The notes: generated from the letters alone by a model not told the origin. Positions 34,105 through 43,369 are shown, numbered from the stretch's first letter. The stretch is DNA of 64,000 bases from Anaerolineales bacterium (GCA_014860745.1 JACZJC010000061.1:1-64000), one strand, 5' to 3'. A program made the numbers and translations.

Positions 34105-35934
34105 TTAGTTATCCGACCTTCTTTGCATCAGCGTATTCTCATGCATTTCGCCTTCCGCTGCGGCACCGAGAAGATCCTCCACCATTTCCATTTCATCGGA
34201 AAACCGTACCTGCCCCACCAATTGCAAATCGTGGATTTCCTTATACAAGCCGCCCTCCTTCAACAACGCATCGTGTGTGCCGCGTTGGATAATACGTCCC
34301 TTATCCATCACCAAAATCATATCCGCCCGCTTCACGGTGGACAGGCGATGTGCGATCACAAAGGTTGTGCGGCCTTCCATCAATTTATCAAGCGCAATCT
34401 GAATCAATTTCTCGGTCTGCGTATCCACACTGGAAAGGGAATCGTCCAAAATTAAAATACGCGGATTCATCAGGAGAGCGCGGGCAATCGCCACCCGCTG
34501 GCGTTGCCCGCCTGAAAGGGTCACACCGCGCTCGCCAACAACGGTTTCGTATCCATTCGGGAATCCTTCGATGAATTCATGAGCCTGTGCCGCTTTCGCC
34601 GCCGCAAGCACATCCTCTATCGCCGCCTCAGGTCTGCCGTACGCAATGTTATTCTTAATCGAATCCGAGAACAACAACGAGGTTTGCAGCACGATCCCAA
34701 TCTGCTTTCTCAAAGCCGCCAGATCGATACCGCGGACATCGTGCCCGTCTACCAATACTGCCCCTTCGCTGACATCATAAAAACGTGGAATGAGATTTAC
34801 AAAGGATGTCTTACCCGAACCGGTGGGACCGATCAATGCAACCAAACGGTTCGGTTCGACCTTCAAGTTGATCCCGTCCAACGAGGCATTTTTCTCGTTT
34901 TGATATTTCAGACCCACCTCGCGGAATTCGATCTCGCCGCGCAAATTCTCCAATTTAATGGCACCATCTTTTGATCGAATCGCTGGAGCTACGTCCAACA
35001 CCTCCAGCACACGCTGCGCGCCGGCAGCGGCCTCTCCCCCAGCATTGACGAGTCCGGTCAGGGCTTGTGCGGGCTCGGCCATCATTAAAATATAGGCGTT
35101 GAAGGCCACGATCGCACCGATGGTAAGCGTTCCATCCATCACCATCCCTCCGCCAAACCAAAGGATGAGCATCGTGCTGAGCAATGTCAACCAGTTGGTG
35201 GTCGGCATGATCTTCGCCCATTCATCGATCACCTTCACCCAGGTCGTAAAAACAGCCTTATTGGCCTTTTCAAAACGGTTAGTTTCATATTCTTCACGCG
35301 CAAAAGCTCGTACAACCTGAACACCGGTTACATTTTCCTGCAAACGGTTCGACACTTCTCCAACAGCCGAATCCACGGCAAAGAACAATTTCCCGATCTT
35401 CGTCCCAAAGCTGGAGGTCATGAGGATCAACGGGATGATCGGCAGCAGCGAAATAACCGCAAGGGACTGATTCACACTGAACATCACGAACAGGATGCCA
35501 AAGGAGAGAAAAACAAACCGCACCAGTTCCGCAATGGACGACCCAGCAAACCGCTCGATCGAACGAACGTCCTCGATACAGCGCGAGATCAATTGTCCGC
35601 TTTGGGCGTGGTCGTGATAGGAAAACGGGAGATATTGAATATGGTCATATAACCGATTGCGTAAATCATAGCCGACATTGATCGCGATCCACTCGGAAAT
35701 GTATCGGTGAGATAAGTTCAAAAATGCCGAACCAAGCCCAAGGCCGAATAACAAAAGCGCGGAGCGGGCCAGGCTCATGGTCTGGCCGCCCACCAACCCA
35801 TCATCGATCACAGACTGGATGATACGCGGCACGAATAGGTTTAATCCGGTTAAGGTCAGCAGGATGACGAGTGAAGCAAGCACCTGCCAGGTGTAAGGCT
35901 TGAGAAATGTGGAGATGCGAATCAAATGCTTCAT
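34105..35934 (-). CDS. Second ABC exporter, degenerate-site subunit
   Basis: 609 residues. Walker A GPTGSGKTS, canonical LSGGQRQR, and Walker B ILILDDSLSSVD with Asp in place of the catalytic Glu. First gene of a three-gene operon (two exporter halves and a histidine kinase). The order, Asp-type subunit first and LSVGQ-type second, is the same as at 6.5-10.5 kb, so the two exporters are probably old paralogues. No leader ORF was found here. Confidence 0.9.
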   Translation of the reverse strand: MKHLIRISTFLKPYTWQVLASLVILLTLTGLNLFVPRIIQSVIDDGLVGGQTMSLARSALLLFGLGLGSAFLNLSHRYISEWIAINVGYDLRNRLYDHIQYLPFSYHDHAQSGQLISRCIEDVRSIERFAGSSIAELVRFVFLSFGILFVMFSVNQSLAVISLLPIIPLILMTSSFGTKIGKLFFAVDSAVGEVSNRLQENVTGVQVVRAFAREEYETNRFEKANKAVFTTWVKVIDEWAKIMPTTNWLTLLSTMLILWFGGGMVMDGTLTIGAIVAFNAYILMMAEPAQALTGLVNAGGEAAAGAQRVLEVLDVAPAIRSKDGAIKLENLRGEIEFREVGLKYQNEKNASLDGINLKVEPNRLVALIGPTGSGKTSFVNLIPRFYDVSEGAVLVDGHDVRGIDLAALRKQIGIVLQTSLLFSDSIKNNIAYGRPEAAIEDVLAAAKAAQAHEFIEGFPNGYETVVGERGVTLSGGQRQRVAIARALLMNPRILILDDSLSSVDTQTEKLIQIALDKLMEGRTTFVIAHRLSTVKRADMILVMDKGRIIQRGTHDALLKEGGLYKEIHDLQLVGQVRFSDEMEMVEDLLGAAAEGEMHENTLMQRRSDN

Positions 35935-35976
35935 AATCGGGATATTCAGGATACCACATGGTCAGGCTGGAAATCA

Positions 35977-36004
35977 AATCGGGCTGACCTGGGTCAGCCC
36001 GATT
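35977..36004 (-). terminator. Hairpin after the Lrp-like gene
   Basis: aatcgggctgacc (35977-35989) and ggtcagcccgatt (35992-36004) pair over 13 bp. It follows the Lrp-like gene on the minus strand with a tttgattt tail and precedes the exporter operon. Confidence 0.7.
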
Positions 36005-36024
36005 CACCAAGACAATGAGTTGGG

Positions 36025-36255
36025 TTACATGTCGACAGCAAGGCAGGTGAGAGTTTGCTCCACGCCAGGAATCGGCTGAATTTCCAAAGCTGTGACGGCA
36101 CCCAGGTTTGCAATGTCGGACGCCTCCACGACAGCAACCGCGTCATACGGGCCGAACGTCATATGAGCCTCGACAACGCCTTTGATCTTGCGGAGATGGT
36201 CGATCACGCCTCCCACATCACCCGCACGAATCTTGATCATGATATATGCTTTCAT
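36025..36255 (-). CDS. Stand-alone Lrp/AsnC ligand-binding (RAM) domain protein
   Basis: 76 residues from ATG with ggagaag upstream. It has the alpha-beta RAM fold of Lrp/AsnC regulators (VGGVIDHLRKIKGVVEAHMTFGPYDAVAVVEA) but no DNA-binding HTH. Such single-domain proteins may bind amino acids or modulate partners. It follows the formate/nitrite channel gene by 16 bases, so a regulatory link to that channel is plausible. Confidence 0.83.
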   Translation of the reverse strand: MKAYIMIKIRAGDVGGVIDHLRKIKGVVEAHMTFGPYDAVAVVEASDIANLGAVTALEIQPIPGVEQTLTCLAVDM

Positions 36256-36271
36256 ATCTTCTCCTTTTCGG

Positions 36272-37159
36272 TTAATCTTTTTTATTGCGCAGGAATACGA
36301 CCCAATAGATGGCGGCCACAAGAATGGCTCCACCAATGATATTGCCTATGGTAACAGGAATCAGGTTGTTTATGAAAAATGCCTCCCAGGTCAGCGCTTC
36401 AAGGTTCGGGACCTTTTCCCCAACCCTGGAGATATATTCGGGGTCAAATCCTTTCACCAACAAAGCGTATGGAATAAAGTACATATTCGCCACGCTATGT
36501 TCGAACCCCGCCGCTACAAAGGCTGTAATCGGGAAAATGATGGAGAGAATTTTATCGAGGGTAGTGCGGGCACTGTACGTCAACCAGACTGCAAGGCAAA
36601 CCAGCGCGTTACATAAAACGCCCAATGCAACTGCTTGCAGAAATTCAAGATCACATTTTCCAACGGCGATCTTCAAGGCGGTAATACCCACAGAATCGGA
36701 ACCGAAGGTGTATTGGCGGGTGAAGAACATCATGACAGCAGTCGCAACGGACCCGATGAAGTTGCCCGTATACACAATGAGCCAATTCCGCAGGAGAGCC
36801 CGCCCGGTGACCTTGCCGCTCGCCCAAGCCATGACAATGAGATTATTGCCGGTGAATAATTCCGCGCCGCCCACAACAACAAGAATCAGGCCAAGGCAAA
36901 ATACAAGTCCGGTAAGCAGGCGGGTGACACCATATGGCAAGCCCGTAGAAAATGCCACCGTTCCATCCGTTGCCGTAACAGACATGCCCCCCGCCGCAAC
37001 GGTTGTGGCAAAGATAGCCCCCAATGCGATGAACGCACCCGCCAGGATCGAGAGCATGAGCATTGTAAATAAGGGCATCTCCGCTTTGCGGACACCAAGA
37101 TATTCAGCGCGGGTGGCCATTTCGGCGGGCAGAAGAGAATCGATTCGAATCTCACTCAT
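36272..37159 (-). CDS. Formate/nitrite transporter (FNT family)
   Basis: 295 residues, six membrane helices. FNT features: ILAGAFIALGAIFATT near the start, GNNLIVMAWASGKV and NWLIVYTGNFIGSVA in the middle, and FEHSVANMYFIP with the conserved His of the pore. These channels move formate, nitrite or hydrosulfide. A TGTGA-N6-TCACA palindrome lies just upstream, and the next gene encodes a RAM-domain protein. Confidence 0.9.
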   Translation of the reverse strand: MSEIRIDSLLPAEMATRAEYLGVRKAEMPLFTMLMLSILAGAFIALGAIFATTVAAGGMSVTATDGTVAFSTGLPYGVTRLLTGLVFCLGLILVVVGGAELFTGNNLIVMAWASGKVTGRALLRNWLIVYTGNFIGSVATAVMMFFTRQYTFGSDSVGITALKIAVGKCDLEFLQAVALGVLCNALVCLAVWLTYSARTTLDKILSIIFPITAFVAAGFEHSVANMYFIPYALLVKGFDPEYISRVGEKVPNLEALTWEAFFINNLIPVTIGNIIGGAILVAAIYWVVFLRNKKD

Positions 37160-37191
37160 AAAATCATCCTTTCATTACTTATTATTTTATT

Positions 37192-37207
37192 TGTGATTTT
37201 TTTCACA
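37192..37207. promoter_or_regulatory. CRP/FNR-type operator upstream of the FNT gene
   Basis: tgtga (37192-37196), six T, tcaca (37203-37207): a perfect CRP half-site pair. Possible -10 boxes lie on both sides (tatact about 10 bases upstream, taaaat just downstream on the minus strand). Given the placement, repression or control of the upstream promoter is as likely as activation. Confidence 0.6.
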
Positions 37208-37289
37208 ACATAAGTATATCAAAAGTGTCCAAAAGTGAAAAGCAGAGAAGTAATCAAAAACGGGTGATTAAAGTCCATCTCATCTTGAA

Positions 37290-38279
37290 TTATTTCCTAC
37301 CGAGCCAGGCGCCAATCCCAGCTGCAAGTAAGGCAACCAGAACTATGATCCCAACCGCCACCTCCCCACGTTGACGGGATGTCGGGGCCACAGGCAATGG
37401 TGTTGCCGTTGAAGCTAAGGTCGGTGTAACCAATATTGTGGCTGTGGAAGTTGGTATTCCAAGAGTGGCTGTGACAACCGGGGAAGGTGTGGCAGTATTA
37501 GGGACGGGTCTGAAAACCAACAGGCTCTGACCTTCGAAAATTGCATCGGTTGCAAGGCCGTTCAGAGATTTTAACTGCTCTACAGACGTACCATACGCCA
37601 GCGCAATCGACCACAATCCTTCGTTCTTTTTGACAATGTGGAAAATTTCTCCATTTGCTAACGGTGTGCTCAAAGAAACAATAATGGCCGGCGTACCGAA
37701 TCCCCCGGCAGTGGCCACTACAAATTCAGAGGAGGATACGGTTGGGGTCAGTGTGGGGATGGCAACATCGCTCTCCTTTCCCGCATTAAGGACAATGTAC
37801 GTAATCCCCTTCGAAGAAGCCATGCCCACGCCGACATCTTCATAAATCGAAGAGAGCATGGCATTGGAATTCGCTGTATCGCCCTGCCAGAAGGTCACTA
37901 CACCAGGGGCAGATAAGTTCGCGCCGGAATGGATGGCTTCTGCAAAGAAGCCGCCGACATCGAGATCGCCTGCCACTGAGTAGCCCGCTGCGAGCGCTCG
38001 CTGATAAGGACGGTTACCATTTTCGCTAAAATGAGTCTCCACGTTGATCCTTGCAAGATACTCGGCATGGCTTTGGGCAATTTCCGTTAGAACGGGGTTT
38101 ACTTGATACTCTGGGAGTCCACTGGAATTGCGCAGCTTGTTAACTTCGTCAACGATTTCCAGGGATGACGGGGCGGGAGAAAAATAACCAGGTTGGGCAG
38201 AAACCCGCTCGGACATGGTCAGGCCGGAGATTAATACAAGAAGCGGAATAAACATCCAAAATTCGAATCGTTTCATCAT
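37290..38279 (-). CDS. CAP-domain and LysM surface protein
   Basis: 329 residues: signal peptide, CAP/SCP domain (about 38-170; NKLRNSSGLPEYQVNP, SHAEYLARI, YEDVGVGMA), LysM (FHIVKKNEGLWSIALAYG, residues about 215-258), Thr/Pro linker and a C-terminal helix (VGIIVLVALLAAGIGAWLG) ending GRK. It is probably anchored in the membrane and binds the cell wall. Enzyme activity is not certain for CAP proteins. Confidence 0.85.
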   Translation of the reverse strand: MMKRFEFWMFIPLLVLISGLTMSERVSAQPGYFSPAPSSLEIVDEVNKLRNSSGLPEYQVNPVLTEIAQSHAEYLARINVETHFSENGNRPYQRALAAGYSVAGDLDVGGFFAEAIHSGANLSAPGVVTFWQGDTANSNAMLSSIYEDVGVGMASSKGITYIVLNAGKESDVAIPTLTPTVSSSEFVVATAGGFGTPAIIVSLSTPLANGEIFHIVKKNEGLWSIALAYGTSVEQLKSLNGLATDAIFEGQSLLVFRPVPNTATPSPVVTATLGIPTSTATILVTPTLASTATPLPVAPTSRQRGEVAVGIIVLVALLAAGIGAWLGRK

Positions 38280-38345
38280 CCCAAAATTATACCCACTCGA
38301 GCCTTTTGCTCCTTTCCAAAAAAAAGGAGTCTGGGTAAAATTATA

Positions 38346-38358
38346 TATAATATATAAT
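38346..38358 (+). promoter_or_regulatory. -10 boxes of the MetVF gene
   Basis: Two exact tataat hexamers (38346-38351 and 38353-38358) lie 17-24 bases before the ATG at 38375, with cagga SD between. The -35 region is not clear. Confidence 0.4.
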
Positions 38359-38374
38359 TTCAGGAGTCTGTCCC

Positions 38375-39862
38375 ATGCCCGGCTTTACTCCAGGTCGCCG
38401 CTACCAACCGCCTTTCATGCCGTTCAAACGACAACCTTTAAAAAAACGCGTGCTTGCCAAAATTGAGCTCGCCGTCAAAGGTCCGCTCTTTGGCTGCCGC
38501 ATGTGCGGAAATTGCCTCCTGCAAGAAACGGCTTTTATTTGCCCGATGGAATGCCCAAAAGGGCTGCGCAACGGCCCCTGCGGTGGGTCGATGCCTGAAA
38601 AATGTTATGTGGACGAATCGCGTCCGTGCATATGGTACAAAATTTATGAACGATCATTCAAGCTTGACCGCGAAGCATTGCTGTTAGAAGTTCTCCCGCC
38701 TTTGGATTGGGAAAAAGCAGGAACGGACGCATGGAGTGATGTGTTCGTTCAGGCAAAAAAAGTGGGCGTGAAAAATATCGCGGCGGGTCTTTCTTCGGGG
38801 AAAGCTGGTTCTGTTTCGAAGACGATGGATTCCATCTTTCGGCCGGTCCGCCAGCCCGATTGGTGGCAGGGCGACTCGTTGTATCACGCTCCTAAATATT
38901 TCGAGCCCGCCTCCGAGCTGGAACGCAGACTCAAAGCGGGTGAATTTGTGGTCACCGCAGAAGTGACACCTCCCAGCTCGACCGACACCGAAAAATTAAG
39001 ACAAAACATCCAGATGCTTAAACCCCATCTCGCGGCAATAAATTTTACAGATAATTCTTCGGCGGTCCCACGCATGTCTTCGTGGGCTTGCAGCAAAATC
39101 GCACTGGATCTCGGCGCGGATGCGGTGATGCAGGTAACAGGACGCGACCACACTCGCGTCAGCCTGCAATCCAGCGTGATAGGCGCATCGGCATTGGGCG
39201 TGCGAAATATTCTTTGCCTGACCGGCGACAGCACCATGCTCGGCCCTGCCCCGCACGGACGCATGGACATTGTCGATCTCGACGGGATTCAGATATTATG
39301 GATCCTAAGGCGAATGCGCGACGAGGGCAAATACCTGGATGGACGCGAGATCAAAGTACCCCCGCAATACTTCCTCGGCGCTGCGGCTTCCCCTTTCGCC
39401 TCCAACATGAAATTTCAGGCATTGCGTGAAGAAAAAAAGGTCAATGCCGGGGCGCAGTTCTTTCAGACCAATGTGATTTTCGACGCGGACGCCATTGACG
39501 ACTGGCTCAACGAACTGGCAAAACGAAACGTGCTCGACAAGGTTTATATTTTGGCAGGCCTCACACCTTTAAAGAGTTACAAAACAGCCCTTTATATGCA
39601 CAAGAAAATCCCGGGCATCCATGTCCCTGAAAAAATCCTCAAGCGCATGGAAGCCGCCCGGGAAAAAGGCGGCGAAAAAGAGGAAGGCGTGAAGATCACA
39701 CTCGAATTGATCGAAAAGATCAAGAGAAAGCAGGTCGTGCACGGCCTGCACCTGATGGCGGTCGGCTGGGAGGAAATCGTGCCCCGCATTGTAAGAGATG
39801 CGCTGGGATTTACTGCCCCTTCCATGCTTTTTGGGAACGATTTTCAAACGAAGGTTTATTGA
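38375..39862 (+). CDS. MetV-MetF fusion: methylenetetrahydrofolate reductase
   Basis: 495 residues. The N-terminal ~110 residues are a MetV-type domain with a dense Cys set (CRMCGNC, CPMECPKG, NGPCGGS, CYVDESRPCIWY), and the rest is a MetF TIM barrel (TAEVTPPSSTD, NFTDNSSAVPRMSS, LTGDST, QTNVIFDADAIDDW). In acetogens MetV and MetF are separate subunits of a ferredoxin/NADH-linked reductase; here one chain. It reduces methylene-THF to methyl-THF for methionine or the Wood-Ljungdahl methyl branch. SD cagga before ATG. Confidence 0.87.
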   Translation: MPGFTPGRRYQPPFMPFKRQPLKKRVLAKIELAVKGPLFGCRMCGNCLLQETAFICPMECPKGLRNGPCGGSMPEKCYVDESRPCIWYKIYERSFKLDREALLLEVLPPLDWEKAGTDAWSDVFVQAKKVGVKNIAAGLSSGKAGSVSKTMDSIFRPVRQPDWWQGDSLYHAPKYFEPASELERRLKAGEFVVTAEVTPPSSTDTEKLRQNIQMLKPHLAAINFTDNSSAVPRMSSWACSKIALDLGADAVMQVTGRDHTRVSLQSSVIGASALGVRNILCLTGDSTMLGPAPHGRMDIVDLDGIQILWILRRMRDEGKYLDGREIKVPPQYFLGAAASPFASNMKFQALREEKKVNAGAQFFQTNVIFDADAIDDWLNELAKRNVLDKVYILAGLTPLKSYKTALYMHKKIPGIHVPEKILKRMEAAREKGGEKEEGVKITLELIEKIKRKQVVHGLHLMAVGWEEIVPRIVRDALGFTAPSMLFGNDFQTKVY

Positions 39863-40026
39863 CAATAAATCACTCGAACTTAGTTGGGGATTGGTTGTCA
39901 TAGATTTGTCATTTCACAAACCTACCGGGCATAAAAAAATGAAGTATATTATGTTGAAGGAAGTTCCCGCAAAATGCGCGGATTCTTCACGTCCCCATTA
40001 TTTATACCGGCCTAAAGGATCAATCC

Positions 40027-40815
40027 ATGAAGCAGTTCTTACTCATTACACTCTTAAGCCTCATTCTCAGCGGCTGCCTGATTAATGCCCAAGAGCCCAC
40101 AATTAACCCAATAGAACTCCAGGAAATATCAATCCAAGCGACAGGAATCTATTTAACCCAAGCAGCTAACGCCACTGCTATAACAGCACCTCCAACAACC
40201 GACACGCCCCAGGCAGAGGGAATCACGCCTTTTTTCCGTGATGATTTCGATACCGAACTCCAACCCGGATGGATTTGGGTTAATGAAGACAAAAAAAACT
40301 GGAACCTAAGCACGAGGCCCGGTACCCTCATGATAAATATCCAGGGTGGTTATGTGAGCCTCGGCAATGCCGCGAACCTTTTGCTGCGATCTGCGCCGGA
40401 AGGAGATTTCATGATCGAAACCGCTGTGAGCGCGCTCCCGGAGGATAATAACCAATTTGCCGGGCTGATCCTTTATGAATCGGATAAAAACTATATTCAA
40501 ATGGGAAACTCTTTTTGCAGTCCCGTCAATGGTTGTACGGGGCAGGGAATTTATATCGACACCTATCGCGACGGCGGGTTAATGCTCCCACGAATTGTCA
40601 ACAAGGCAAACCTAGCATATGCAGCTTTTCGGGTGATCCGCCATGGAAGTGTTTATAGTTTTTATATGAGTTCGGATGGAAAATTGTGGTATCTCGTGCA
40701 CCAAACCCAAATTGCCCTAAACGTATTCCGGGTGGGCCTCGTAACGGGACAAAATGTTGACGACTTGATTCCCTCTGCCTATTATGACTATTTTATTATT
40801 GAAAAAGTCAAGTAA
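40027..40815 (+). CDS. Lipoprotein with a concanavalin-like (DUF1349/GH43-C-like) domain
   Basis: 262 residues. Lipobox LSGC, Thr-rich linker, then a beta-rich domain resembling the C-terminal xylosidase/laminin-G fold (FFRDDFDTELQPGWIWVNEDK, FMIETAVSALPEDNNQFAGLILY, RVIRHGSVYSFYMSSDGKLWYL). It should bind carbohydrate or another surface ligand; no catalytic residues are apparent. SD aaagga before ATG. Confidence 0.75.
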   Translation: MKQFLLITLLSLILSGCLINAQEPTINPIELQEISIQATGIYLTQAANATAITAPPTTDTPQAEGITPFFRDDFDTELQPGWIWVNEDKKNWNLSTRPGTLMINIQGGYVSLGNAANLLLRSAPEGDFMIETAVSALPEDNNQFAGLILYESDKNYIQMGNSFCSPVNGCTGQGIYIDTYRDGGLMLPRIVNKANLAYAAFRVIRHGSVYSFYMSSDGKLWYLVHQTQIALNVFRVGLVTGQNVDDLIPSAYYDYFIIEKVK

Positions 40816-40871
40816 TATTATCGGACGGGATTTGAATCCACCACCCAGTTTTTGCCTGCCGGCACAACCTA

Positions 40872-41573
40872 ATGCCAGTTTCAGCATTTGAAATACACGT
40901 TTGCACATCCTGCGGATTACGTTATCCCCTCACCGAAGAGAATTCTTTCGGCAACCGCTGCCCGCACTGTCTGGGTGAAACACAAACAGTACTCGTCAAG
41001 AGGGTTGGCAGGGAATCAATATCTGCGAAAAAGTCCAGGCGAGTTGGTCATCAGCAGAGAGCGGTGCTACTCGATAACATCCGCTCTGGGTGGAATGTCG
41101 GCTCGATCCTGCGCAGCGCAGACGGCTTCGGGTTTGACCATGCCTATTTATGCGGGATCACGCCCACGCCGGAGAAAGAAGCGGTGGCAAAGACCTCCCT
41201 AGGCGCCGAGAACTTTATCACATGGTCATATCACAAGAATGCTGTAGAATTGATCAAAGGCTTAAAATCGGAGGGGTGGAATATTTATGCGTTGGAAGAG
41301 GGGAAGAACGCGGTTGATATCAGGCAGACAACTCTACACCCCAAGGATAAAATTGTATTGATGCTCGGCAGTGAAATCACCGGGGTGGACCCTGGTCTGC
41401 TCGAACTGGCAGATCAAACGATCACTATTCCGATGAGGGGCGGGAAACGCTCACTCAACGTTTCAGTTGCCTTTGCGGTTGCGGCCTATGCCGTGAGTGG
41501 TGAAAAGCGCGAGGCGGGCAAGCCGACTACTTCAAAAGCGTCGACAAAACTTCGAAAAACTTCAAAGCGATAA
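40872..41573 (+). CDS. SpoU/TrmH RNA methyltransferase with N-terminal zinc ribbon
   Basis: 233 residues. N-terminal CTSCGLRYP and CPHC form a zinc ribbon, followed by the SPOUT core: NIRSGWNVGSILRSADGFG, VLMLGSEITGVDPGLL, IPMRGGKRSLNVSVAFAVAAY. The Lys/Arg-rich tail is likely RNA binding. It is a second SpoU-type enzyme in this window (other at 13979). Its last 47 bases overlap the convergent SGNH hydrolase. Confidence 0.85.
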   Translation: MPVSAFEIHVCTSCGLRYPLTEENSFGNRCPHCLGETQTVLVKRVGRESISAKKSRRVGHQQRAVLLDNIRSGWNVGSILRSADGFGFDHAYLCGITPTPEKEAVAKTSLGAENFITWSYHKNAVELIKGLKSEGWNIYALEEGKNAVDIRQTTLHPKDKIVLMLGSEITGVDPGLLELADQTITIPMRGGKRSLNVSVAFAVAAYAVSGEKREAGKPTTSKASTKLRKTSKR

Positions 41574-42414
41574 GGTCGTAACCTGCCTGGTTGGGATGAT
41601 TTCCATCGTCGGATAATGTGGCAGAGTTGGTGAAAATGTCTGTGGAATATAGATCAACCGTCAATGCGCCATAGCGATCCGCTTTTTCTGCGATGAACTC
41701 ATTGTATCGTTGAACTTGAACCGACATGCGAGTCAACTCATCGGGCGTAATTGATGGGAAGGCCTCACCCTTCAAGGCAATAGGCCGTTTGGATTGATCG
41801 TCCAGCAATGCAATAATTACCTGCGCGCCTTCGCCGCGCAAACCAGCCAATATGAGATCGAGATTGGCGGAGAAATGTTCCGCATCAAGCGCTTCTGCAC
41901 CCTCAGTGACATCCCCGCCATATTCATATAAATACCATAGGTCGTTGCTGCCGATCCAGACGAATACGACTGCGCCCCGGCCCTGGGCGGCAGCTGCCTG
42001 CACCTCCGCTATAGCTCGGAGCAACTGGCTGGGCAGTCCCTGTTCCCCATTGATCAAAGCATCCGAGTTCCAGCCGGAGGCACCAAAATTAGTGATTGCA
42101 GAGCCGGGCCGAAGAGTGTCGACCATTTCCAAAATGCGGCCGGGATATCCGCGCGCAGTTTCATCTCCCTCGCCGAAGGTTAAGCTGTCGCCGATGGCGA
42201 TCATGTTGATCGGACCGGGCAGGAGCGGGGACGGAGGTGGATAATCGACAAACGGGGTTGGTGTCGGAAGCGTGGGGGTGGAGGTTGGCTGCGGGGTTTC
42301 GGTCACAACCGGTGTCGGTATGATGATCGATACCGGTTGGGGAGTCCAACCGGCAGGGATTTCCTGCAAACAAGCAGACAGTAAAATTGCGGCCAGGATC
42401 ATTGCGCGTTTCAT
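41527..42414 (-). CDS. SGNH/GDSL-family lipoprotein hydrolase
   Basis: 295 residues from ATG 42414. Lipobox LSAC, long Thr/Pro linker, then SGNH blocks: IAIGDSLTFGEGD (nucleophile Ser), GASGWNSD, VWIGSNDLW, and DDGNHPNQAGYD with the catalytic Asp-His. Esterase or lipase acting on a surface acyl group is likely. No close SD; a tattat six bases before the ATG would allow a leaderless start, though the gene also lies four bases after the preceding stop. Confidence 0.85.
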   Translation of the reverse strand: MKRAMILAAILLSACLQEIPAGWTPQPVSIIIPTPVVTETPQPTSTPTLPTPTPFVDYPPPSPLLPGPINMIAIGDSLTFGEGDETARGYPGRILEMVDTLRPGSAITNFGASGWNSDALINGEQGLPSQLLRAIAEVQAAAAQGRGAVVFVWIGSNDLWYLYEYGGDVTEGAEALDAEHFSANLDLILAGLRGEGAQVIIALLDDQSKRPIALKGEAFPSITPDELTRMSVQVQRYNEFIAEKADRYGALTVDLYSTDIFTNSATLSDDGNHPNQAGYDLIALKFFEVLSTLLK

Positions 42415-42418
42415 GATC

Positions 42419-43066
42419 TTATAATACCCCATCGGTCAGGATCTTTGGCTGAACCTGTCTTCGATAAATCCCCTGGTTTAATTCAAACCCCATCCGTTTT
42501 AAATATGATTCATGGCGCAGATCGCCCGCGGCCGAGGTGAGCTGCCTGATGCCCTTTTGCAAAAAATATTCAGCACTTTCCTCAAAAAGGAATCTCCCGG
42601 CCCGAAAATCCCGATAGCCGGGGATGACAAAATCGAGAAATATTTCAGCCTGCCCGCCCTGCGGACGGACGATCAGCACCCCGGCAGGGACCATGTTGCG
42701 CAAAACGAAGACAACCAGCTGGCCGCTCTTCGGTTTGAACATATAGCCCGGGAAAAATTCACGGATCTCTTTTTGGTAAAAATCGATAAAGTTCCCCAGA
42801 TAACGGCTGTCGAAATTGACCTCCATTAGTTTGAAATAATCTTTTTGTTTCCACATTTGCGCCAGGTAAACGACATTCACGCCAACGATAAGCAAGTTCA
42901 GCACGATCACCGGCAGAGCATGAATCAAAAATCCGTAGCAGACAAAAAACAGCGCACCCCCCAAATTGATCACCCGCAGCCGAAGCAGGGATTTCATCGT
43001 CAGCGACAAGGCAACCAATACGGACCCAACGTACCCCACCAGCTCATAAAGAAAAGGATTATCCAT
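42419..43066 (-). CDS. YgjV-like membrane domain fused to a GNAT-like domain
   Basis: 215 residues. Residues 1-75 hold three membrane helices of the YgjV inner-membrane type (VGSVLVALSLTMKSLLRLRVINLGG is within it). Residues 90-205 resemble a GNAT acyltransferase (FVLRNMVPAGVLIVRP, FLFEESAEYFLQKGIRQLTS, ESYLKRMGFELNQG). The combination suggests membrane-bound acylation; the motif A is weak, so activity is uncertain. It precedes the SGNH hydrolase by four bases. Confidence 0.72.
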   Translation of the reverse strand: MDNPFLYELVGYVGSVLVALSLTMKSLLRLRVINLGGALFFVCYGFLIHALPVIVLNLLIVGVNVVYLAQMWKQKDYFKLMEVNFDSRYLGNFIDFYQKEIREFFPGYMFKPKSGQLVVFVLRNMVPAGVLIVRPQGGQAEIFLDFVIPGYRDFRAGRFLFEESAEYFLQKGIRQLTSAAGDLRHESYLKRMGFELNQGIYRRQVQPKILTDGVL

Positions 43067-43174
43067 TTACTTCCTTCGTTTAAAGATTTTCCGCAAGTTT
43101 ACTTCATACGGTTGGGTTTTGCTACTTTTTGAAATCATCCCCGTATACCTCCTTGAATTAGAAAAGGAGATACC

Positions 43175-43369
43175 ATGACAACACAAAAACAAACTTTAAG
43201 AAGGTCGAAGAACAATCGAATGGTGGCCGGGGTATGCAGCGGGCTGGCAGAGTTCTTCGGAATCAGTTCATTCTGGTTCCGCCTGGCCTTCCTGATCGCC
43301 TTGATACCGGGCGGGGTGCCGGGAATATTGATCTATCTGATCGCCATGATCATGATCCCTTCGGAATGA
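43175..43369 (+). CDS. PspC-domain membrane protein
   Basis: 64 residues with aaggag seven bases before ATG. N-terminal basic RRSKNNRMVAGVCSGLAEFFGI followed by a hydrophobic helix ending MIMIPSE, the full PspC domain and nothing else. PspC proteins sit in the inner membrane and take part in phage-shock-type stress responses. It is followed by a strong terminator. Confidence 0.88.
   Translation: MTTQKQTLRRSKNNRMVAGVCSGLAEFFGISSFWFRLAFLIALIPGGVPGILIYLIAMIMIPSE

Noticed and set aside
36309-37196. A 295-codon open frame on the plus strand
   Set aside because: It lies antisense to the FNT gene, has no SD and no recognisable content.
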